A stretch of 64,000 nt of DNA from Paenibacillus xylanivorans (GTDB lineage: Bacteria > Bacillota > Bacilli > Paenibacillales > Paenibacillaceae): the NCBI RefSeq assembly GCF_001280595.1, contig NZ_LITU01000065.1:190366-254365 (forward strand), read 5' to 3'. The notes below the pieces were generated by a model, which was not told the DNA's origin, did not search any database, and saw nothing but the letters and a program-made list of their open reading frames with translations. The translations under genes and the position numbers were made by a program. This document shows, piece by piece, positions 58,482-64,000 of this stretch (the stretch's first letter is position 1; each line of letters starts with the position of its first letter).

Positions 58482-59432
58482 ATGGGTGGATATATTGTTC
58501 GCCGGTTATTGTCTTTGATCCCTGTCCTGTTTGTAGTGGCAATTGTGGTATTCTCTATCATTCATGTCACACCAGGGGATCCCGCTGCAATTCTGTTGGG
58601 TGAAGAGGCAAGCAAAGTCGATATTGATGAGCTAAGAAGCAAGCTTGGTTTGGACAGACCCATCTATGAGCAATTCGGCATTTGGTTGCTAGGACTGTTA
58701 TCCGGGAATTTGGGGGAGTCCATCTTTCTGGACAAGCCTGTAACAGAGGCTTTTTTTGAACGACTGGCGCCTACGTTATCCCTTGCGATCATTGCCCAAG
58801 TGATCGGTGTATTCTTGGCGTTATTCCTCGGCATTACAGCGGTCAAGCGAAGAGGGACCATCGTGGACCAATCGGTGATGGGTTTTTCCATGCTGGGCAT
58901 TTCCATTCCTAGTTTTCTGCTGGGGTCACTGCTGGTCATGTTCTTTAGCGTGAAGCTGCGCTGGCTTCCCGTTGCAGGGTATCAACCGCTAAGTGAGGGG
59001 CTGTGGCAGCATATCAAATACCTGTTGTTACCGGGCATTGTGCTTGGCATCATTCAGGCAGCTCTCATTACCCGAATGACAAGATCCTCCATCCTGGATG
59101 TGATGTCCGGCAATTTTATCAAGACCGCCAAAGCCAAGGGAGTCAAAGAAAAAACGATTGTGTATACACATGCGTTACGCGTTGCGTTTATCCCCATTCT
59201 CACGGTTATTGGGGAATCATTCGGAGGACTGGTTACTGGCGCTGCGGTTATAGAAACGCTATTTAATATTCCGGGAGTGGGACAGCTCATCGTCAATTCC
59301 ATTAGCCGAAGAGACTATTCTGTTATTCAGGGCTCGGTGCTGCTGGTCACGGTGGCTTATGTGTTCGTAAATCTAATCGTTGACTTGTTATATGGGTTAG
59401 TCGATCCACGTGTTCGATTAAGTAAGAAATAA
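58482..59432 (+). CDS. Peptide ABC transporter permease, DppB type
   Basis: A 316-residue membrane permease with six helices; the opening GGYIVRRLLSLIPVLF and the FVVAIVVFSIIHVTPGDPA stretch are typical of DppB/OppB/AppB. The EAA loop (about 210-230) contacts the ATPases. GTGAGGTGG lies before the ATG. It forms the channel with the next permease. Confidence 0.94.
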   Translation: MGGYIVRRLLSLIPVLFVVAIVVFSIIHVTPGDPAAILLGEEASKVDIDELRSKLGLDRPIYEQFGIWLLGLLSGNLGESIFLDKPVTEAFFERLAPTLSLAIIAQVIGVFLALFLGITAVKRRGTIVDQSVMGFSMLGISIPSFLLGSLLVMFFSVKLRWLPVAGYQPLSEGLWQHIKYLLLPGIVLGIIQAALITRMTRSSILDVMSGNFIKTAKAKGVKEKTIVYTHALRVAFIPILTVIGESFGGLVTGAAVIETLFNIPGVGQLIVNSISRRDYSVIQGSVLLVTVAYVFVNLIVDLLYGLVDPRVRLSKK

Positions 59433-59450
59433 ACGGGAGGTGGATACAAC

Positions 59451-60374
59451 TTGATAACCAATGTGAAAACCACCATCGCTCCGTCAGGACTTCGCAAAGA
59501 GAAGAGCAGACGCATCGCATTTAGGCGTTTCTTGAATAATCAGTTACTAACGACAGGTGCGTTCATCCTGCTTGTTGTTGTGCTGCTGGTGATCATTGGC
59601 CCAATGATTACACCTTACGGGCCGTTACAGATTGATCCGGTGAATCGACTCAAAGGTCCGAGCGGGCAGCACATATTTGGCACAGATAACTTTGGACGTG
59701 ATGTATTCACTCGCGCTGTATATGGTTTGCGTATTTCGGTTGCGGTTGGTTTCGCTGTTACGGCCGTTTCTTCTTTCATCGGTATGATTGTGGGGCTGTT
59801 ATCTGCAAGTTATTCGCTGCTGGATCACATCTTTATGCGTATCTGTGATGGTTTGTTTGCATTTCCGTCCATTTTGCTGGCCATCTCCATCATGGCTGCT
59901 CTCGGCCCAAATCCGGGCAACGTCATTATTGCCCTAAGTATTATCTTCATTCCGTCGATGGCCCGGATTATTCGTTCCAAGGCGCTGGTCATTCGGGAGT
60001 TGACTTATATCGAAGCGTTGCATGCACAGGGAGCCAGCAGTTGGCGCATCATATGGATTCATATGGCTCCTAACACGCTATCTCCGCTCATCATCCAATC
60101 CAGCTTTATTTTTGCCGTATCGATCCTGACGGAAGCTTCTCTAAGTTTTCTTGGAGCGGGAATTCCTTCCCCGTCCCCAAGTCTCGGGAATATGCTTTTT
60201 GACGGCAAAACAGTGATTTATAACGCTTGGTGGATGACGGTCTTCCCGGGCATTTTCCTGGTGCTCGTTGTACTGGGTCTGAACCTGTTCGGCGATGGCC
60301 TTAGAGATCTGCTCGACCCGCATGCGAATAAGGTGAAGAGGGGGAGACGTCGTGGGAAAACAACCGCTGCTTGA
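59451..60374 (+). CDS. Peptide ABC transporter permease, DppC type
   Basis: A 307-residue partner permease with an N-terminal OppC-type helix, GTDNFGRDVFTRAVYG, and the EAA-like loop EALHAQGASSWRII. The start is TTG, 7 bases after GGGAGGTGG. It overlaps the following ATPase by 23 bases, so the proteins are made together. Confidence 0.94.
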   Translation: MITNVKTTIAPSGLRKEKSRRIAFRRFLNNQLLTTGAFILLVVVLLVIIGPMITPYGPLQIDPVNRLKGPSGQHIFGTDNFGRDVFTRAVYGLRISVAVGFAVTAVSSFIGMIVGLLSASYSLLDHIFMRICDGLFAFPSILLAISIMAALGPNPGNVIIALSIIFIPSMARIIRSKALVIRELTYIEALHAQGASSWRIIWIHMAPNTLSPLIIQSSFIFAVSILTEASLSFLGAGIPSPSPSLGNMLFDGKTVIYNAWWMTVFPGIFLVLVVLGLNLFGDGLRDLLDPHANKVKRGRRRGKTTAA

Positions 60375-61368
60375 GGTGAAGGACCTGAAAGTGTCCATTT
60401 CAACCGAAAAAGGAACAATTCATCCGGTGGAAGGCGTATCCTTCCACGTCCTTGCCGGGGAGACGCTGGGCATCGTAGGCGAGTCCGGCTGCGGGAAAAG
60501 CGTAACCGCCGAGTCCATTCTCAGACTGTTTGATGAAGATTACGTGGATTACTCGGGTGAAGTACTCTACGACGGAATCGATCTCTTAAGCTTGTCCAAA
60601 AGGCAAATGGAACGCATACGTGGCAATGAACTCTCCATGATCTTTCAAGACCCCATGTCTTCCCTGAATCCTGTTCAGACGATTGGCAAACAAATTGCCG
60701 AAAGCTTGAAGCTGCATCAAGGCATGAAGGGCAGACAGGCGCGTCTTGCTGCCGTGGATCTGCTGCGTATGACAGGGATCCCCTCACCGGAAAAGAGAGT
60801 GGATGAACATCCGCACGAAATTTCGGGAGGTATGCGACAACGGGTCATGATTGCCATGGCGCTTGCCTGTAATCCGAAACTGCTTATCGCAGATGAACCG
60901 ACAACGGCACTGGATGTGACGATTCAGGCTCAGATACTGGAGCTGATCGAAAGTCTGCAAGCGAAGACCGGGCTTGGTGTCATCCTGATAACACATGATC
61001 TGGGTGTAGTCGCAGAGACGTGTACGAGAGTGGCCGTCATGTATCTTGGACAGGTCGTGGAGGAGGCGAGTGTGGATGATTTATTTTTCAATCCCCAGCA
61101 TCCGTATACGTCAGGTTTAATGAAATCTATTCCCCGTATTGATGACGAACAGCACAGCAAGCTACACGTCATTGAGGGAACAGTACCCGCGCTGCATCAG
61201 GTTCCGACAGGCTGCAGATTCGCTCCAAGATGCGCTTATGCAGATGAACAATGCCTGCAAGCAGCGCCTTCCTTGAAACAGATGGACGAGAACCATTCGG
61301 TGCGCTGCTGGTATCCCGGAATAGCAACGATTCAGGAGGAGACACATGAACTCGAAATCATTGGTTGA
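60352..61368 (+). CDS. Peptide ABC transporter ATPase, DppD type
   Basis: A 338-residue ATPase: Walker A GESGCGKS, signature ISGGMRQR (variant Ser-Gly-Gly-Met typical of DppD), Walker [13 protein letters not shown]. The C-terminal oligopeptide motif with Cys residues ([15 protein letters not shown]) is a family mark and is often an iron-sulfur or structural site. GTG start after GGGGGAGAC. It overlaps genes on both sides by 23 bases. Confidence 0.94.
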   Translation: MGKQPLLEVKDLKVSISTEKGTIHPVEGVSFHVLAGETLGIVGESGCGKSVTAESILRLFDEDYVDYSGEVLYDGIDLLSLSKRQMERIRGNELSMIFQDPMSSLNPVQTIGKQIAESLKLHQGMKGRQARLAAVDLLRMTGIPSPEKRVDEHPHEISGGMRQRVMIAMALACNPKLLIADEPTTALDVTIQAQILELIESLQAKTGLGVILITHDLGVVAETCTRVAVMYLGQVVEEASVDDLFFNPQHPYTSGLMKSIPRIDDEQHSKLHVIEGTVPALHQVPTGCRFAPRCAYADEQCLQAAPSLKQMDENHSVRCWYPGIATIQEETHELEIIG

Positions 61369-62347
61369 GTCGAAGCCGCTGCCGCTGCCGCTGCTACAGG
61401 TTAGCAATCTGAACAAACATTTTCCTGTTCGATCTTCTTTTGGCAGAACCAAGGGGCAGGTCAAGGCAGTTAACGGGGTGTCCTTTGACATCCACACAGG
61501 AGAAACCTTTGGCCTGGTAGGGGAATCCGGTTGCGGTAAAAGCACACTTGGTCGGTCGATTCTCAGACTTGTTGAGCCAACGTCCGGGGAAGCATTTTAT
61601 GAGGGCACTGATATTCTGGGGTTAAGCAAAAAAGAATTGCGAAGTTATAGGCAGCATATGCAGATGGTATTTCAGGACCCATACACCTCGCTGGACCCTC
61701 GTAAACGCATCGGATACTCCATTGAAGAACCGTTATTGATCCACAAGAAGGGCAACAAACGGGCCAGAATGGAAACAGCCATGTCGTTGCTGCGCAAAGT
61801 TGGATTCAGTGAAGAACATTACGAGCGGTTTCCCCATGAATTTTCAGGTGGTCAGCGTCAACGGCTGGGAATCGCCAAAGCGTTGGCCCTTGGGCCGAAG
61901 CTCATTATATGTGATGAACCCGTATCGGCGCTGGACGTGTCGATTCAGTCCCAGGTCATTAATTTGCTGGAAGAGGTTCAGAAAGAACTCGGCATCTCCT
62001 ACTTATTCATTGCACATGACCTTAGCGTTGTACGGCATATTGCGGACCGCATCGGTGTGATGTATTTGGGCGAGATGGTGGAGCAGGGACCCGCGGAAGC
62101 TTTGTTCGCCGATCCTCTACATCCCTATACCAAATCATTATTGTCTGCGGTACCTATCCCGAATCCCCGTGCCAAGAGAGAAAGGGTCATATTAAGCGGT
62201 GAAATTCCATCGCCACTTCATCCGCCTGCAGGCTGTGTTTTTCATACCCGATGCCCTTACGTTATGGAGTCATGCCGACAGGTTGTTCCACAGAAACGAT
62301 TCGTCGCTCCAAACCGTGAAGTGCAGTGTCATTTATACGATGAATAG
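61346..62347 (+). CDS. Peptide ABC transporter ATPase, DppF type
   Basis: A 333-residue second ATPase: Walker [10 protein letters not shown], signature FSGGQRQRLG, Walker B LIICDEPVSALD, and the C-terminal oligopeptide motif with Cys (AGCVFHTRCPYV). GGAGGAG precedes the ATG. With the DppD-type ATPase it powers the importer. The short gap to the next gene keeps the operon going. Confidence 0.94.
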   Translation: MNSKSLVESKPLPLPLLQVSNLNKHFPVRSSFGRTKGQVKAVNGVSFDIHTGETFGLVGESGCGKSTLGRSILRLVEPTSGEAFYEGTDILGLSKKELRSYRQHMQMVFQDPYTSLDPRKRIGYSIEEPLLIHKKGNKRARMETAMSLLRKVGFSEEHYERFPHEFSGGQRQRLGIAKALALGPKLIICDEPVSALDVSIQSQVINLLEEVQKELGISYLFIAHDLSVVRHIADRIGVMYLGEMVEQGPAEALFADPLHPYTKSLLSAVPIPNPRAKRERVILSGEIPSPLHPPAGCVFHTRCPYVMESCRQVVPQKRFVAPNREVQCHLYDE

Positions 62348-62362
62348 AGGAGGAATGAAACA

Positions 62363-63616
62363 ATGAGTTTTCGTAGTTCAGCCGAAAAGTGGAAGGACGA
62401 GGCAATTCGGCTTCGCCGCCAAATTCACCAGAATCCGGAGCTTGGTCACCAGGAGTTTGAAACGGCCAAGCTGGTAGCCCAATTCTTGGTGGATGCTGGC
62501 CTTGAAGTACAGACGGGTGTTGGCGGTACAGGGGTTGTTGGGCTTTTGAAAGGTGGACGTGAGGGAAGAACCATTGGAATTCGCGCCGATATGGATGCAC
62601 TGCCTATTGAAGAAAAGACAGGATTGCCTTATGCCAGTGTTCGCGAAGGGGTGATGCATGCTTGCGGGCATGATGTGCATACGGCCATTCTTCTTGGGAC
62701 AGCAGCGGCATTAAGTGAGCACAGGGATGAGCTTCAGGGAACGGTGAAGTTTATATTTCAGCCTGCAGAGGAAGTTCAGGGAGGCGCTACGGATCTGATT
62801 GATGCAGGTGTATTGCATAATCCGGAAGTGAATGCGATCATTGCGCTCCACGTGTGGCCGGATTTGCCTGCTGGCAAGATTGGTTTGAGAAAAGGGGCCA
62901 TGCTGGCAGCGGCAGATGCTTTTGATATACGAGTGACGGGAAAAGGCGGACATGCTGCCTATCCGCATCGAACCGTCGATCCGGTCATCATTGCAGCCCA
63001 GATTATAACTGCATTGCAAACGGTAGTATCCCGAAACTTGTCTCCGCTTGATTCTTCCGTCATCTCGATTACGAAACTGCAAAGCAATAGCAATGCTTAT
63101 AACGTTATCGCTGGGGAGGTCCAACTCAGAGGTACCATTCGTACGCACAATCCTGAGACGCGTGAAGCAGTGCCCGTATATATGAAGCGACTCATTGAGA
63201 CCATTGCGGAAGGGTTCGGTGGAAAAGCGGAATTTGATTACTACCGCGGCGGTTCTCCTGTAATAAACGATGATCATATTGTCGATGTGATTGAACAGGC
63301 AGCGGCAGATACTATTGGCCGGGAAGCCGTGGTGTATCTGAAGGAGCCATCCATGGGCGCCGAAGATTTTGGTGCATATCTCGAATATGTGCCGGGTGCC
63401 ATATTCCGGCTCGGCACGATTACAGAAGAAGATGCCCGATCAGAGCTGCCCCTTCACAGTGATTCCATTATTTTTGATGAGCAAGCGATTGTTACAGGAA
63501 TATCGGTTCTTGGAGAAGCAGCCATCCGTTATTTGAACCAGAGCAGTGATGATGAATCAAGGGTTGCCCTGGGTGTTGCAGCAGGCAATGAGGACAGGGG
63601 GGATCGACATGGCTAA
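62363..63616 (+). CDS. M20-family amidohydrolase/carboxypeptidase
   Basis: A 417-residue zinc amidohydrolase (hippurate hydrolase, IAA-amino acid hydrolase type). The metal ligands are seen in HACGHDVHTA, the Glu pair in QPAEEVQGGA, GLHVWP-like ALHVWPDLPAG and the last His in LPLHSDS. It probably cleaves acylated amino acids or peptides imported by the upstream system. AGAGGAGG lies before the ATG. It overlaps the next gene by 8 bases. The C-terminus (SDDESRVALGV...) runs a little longer than usual. Confidence 0.92.
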   Translation: MSFRSSAEKWKDEAIRLRRQIHQNPELGHQEFETAKLVAQFLVDAGLEVQTGVGGTGVVGLLKGGREGRTIGIRADMDALPIEEKTGLPYASVREGVMHACGHDVHTAILLGTAAALSEHRDELQGTVKFIFQPAEEVQGGATDLIDAGVLHNPEVNAIIALHVWPDLPAGKIGLRKGAMLAAADAFDIRVTGKGGHAAYPHRTVDPVIIAAQIITALQTVVSRNLSPLDSSVISITKLQSNSNAYNVIAGEVQLRGTIRTHNPETREAVPVYMKRLIETIAEGFGGKAEFDYYRGGSPVINDDHIVDVIEQAAADTIGREAVVYLKEPSMGAEDFGAYLEYVPGAIFRLGTITEEDARSELPLHSDSIIFDEQAIVTGISVLGEAAIRYLNQSSDDESRVALGVAAGNEDRGDRHG

Positions 63617-64000
63617 TTTGCAGTCACAGTCGGAGGTGGATTCCATACTGCAAGAAATCGACCGTGATCTGCTGCTTGAATACAATAGGCAGATTGCGAA
63701 GGAAATTCGTTTGTCGGGTTCCGAAGAGGAACTGCGGGCTTTCCATTATATTAAGGAACAGTTTGAGGAATTTGGGTTGACCACAGAGCTTACGTTTAAC
63801 AAAGCCTACATCAGTATTCCTGTCAGAGCAGAACTTAAGGTCGGAGGCATTTCTTTTGCAGCTATTACACATTCCATGTCAGCCCAGGCGGAACGTTTGA
63901 GCACGCTTTTGAGATTCATAGAGCTAAAGGATACAGACCAGAGCGTCTGGGCCAATCAAGTGACAGGTCATGCGGTGATCGTTCACGGACTTGCGAATGG
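63609..64000 (+). CDS. Metallopeptidase, M28-like (partial, cut by window end)
   Basis: The first 130 residues of a gene that continues beyond the window. Start ATG at 63609 behind GAGGACAGGGGGGATCG. LSGSEEELRAFHYIKEQFEEFGL is the opening of M28-family aminopeptidases, and the following region, ending in GHAVIVHGLANG, resembles a PA domain. It overlaps the M20 gene by 8 bases, so it is in the same operon and probably digests the same imported substrates. Confidence 0.75.
   Translation, partial: MANLQSQSEVDSILQEIDRDLLLEYNRQIAKEIRLSGSEEELRAFHYIKEQFEEFGLTTELTFNKAYISIPVRAELKVGGISFAAITHSMSAQAERLSTLLRFIELKDTDQSVWANQVTGHAVIVHGLAN

Overview
The window reads as chromosomal DNA of a low-to-mid-GC Gram-positive spore-former, most likely a Paenibacillus. 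Pointers are the LicT/BglG antitermination leaders, cre-type catabolite operators, a T-box leader, a BirA-type biotin operator, a CYP102-type self-sufficient P450, AGGAGG-like ribosome binding sites and many TTG/GTG starts. No rRNA, tRNA, CRISPR array, transposase, integrase or phage gene was seen. The few broken genes are local decay. The genus call is an inference from gene content.

Layout. 1-7340: beta-glucan/beta-glucoside use: a secreted GH5 cellulase (minus), then GH1 6-phospho-beta-glucosidase, a LicT-type antiterminator and a beta-glucoside PTS permease, each of the last three behind its own RNA antiterminator/terminator leader. 7385-10690: biotin uptake, with bioY divergent from an ECF ATPase and an ATPase-EcfT fusion, sharing a BirA-like operator. 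10789-13100: small hypothetical and acetyltransferase genes. 13258-20284: two-component system (minus) divergent from a polyprenyl-linked glycosylation cassette (GT39, GT2, GtrA flippase, UTP-glucose pyrophosphorylase). 20390-22908: methyltransferase, then T-box leader and aspartate-semialdehyde dehydrogenase.

23121-31721: accessory stretch with a broken SGNH hydrolase, small membrane protein, BASS transporter, lipoprotein, MarR regulator with palindromic operator divergent from a UvrA-like ABC protein, a truncated and frameshifted MFS remnant, an SDR, a 56-residue zinc-ribbon protein and a TauE/SafE permease. 31909-37141: a 794-residue protein with two isoprenoid-synthase-like halves, and a PAS-rich hybrid histidine kinase. 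37372-39452: a MarR regulator with two matching operators, one before itself and one before a membrane protein/NmrA pair. 39475-42642: SgrR-like regulator divergent from an MFS exporter.

42738-47507: a strong promoter, a structured leader ending in a terminator, then an Stf0-type sulfotransferase and a heterodimeric ABC exporter. 47612-53352: heme O synthase, a thioredoxin-reductase-like flavoprotein without a visible NADPH motif, and a P450-reductase fusion behind a perfect palindrome. 53587-54946: MFS transporter and a 39-residue membrane peptide. 55025-64000: M32 carboxypeptidase (minus), then a peptide ABC importer operon ending in an M20 amidohydrolase and a partial metallopeptidase cut by the window end.

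The best candidates for undescribed biology are the tandem isoprenoid synthase (31909-34293) and the structured attenuator-like leader ahead of the sulfotransferase and exporter (42738-43030).
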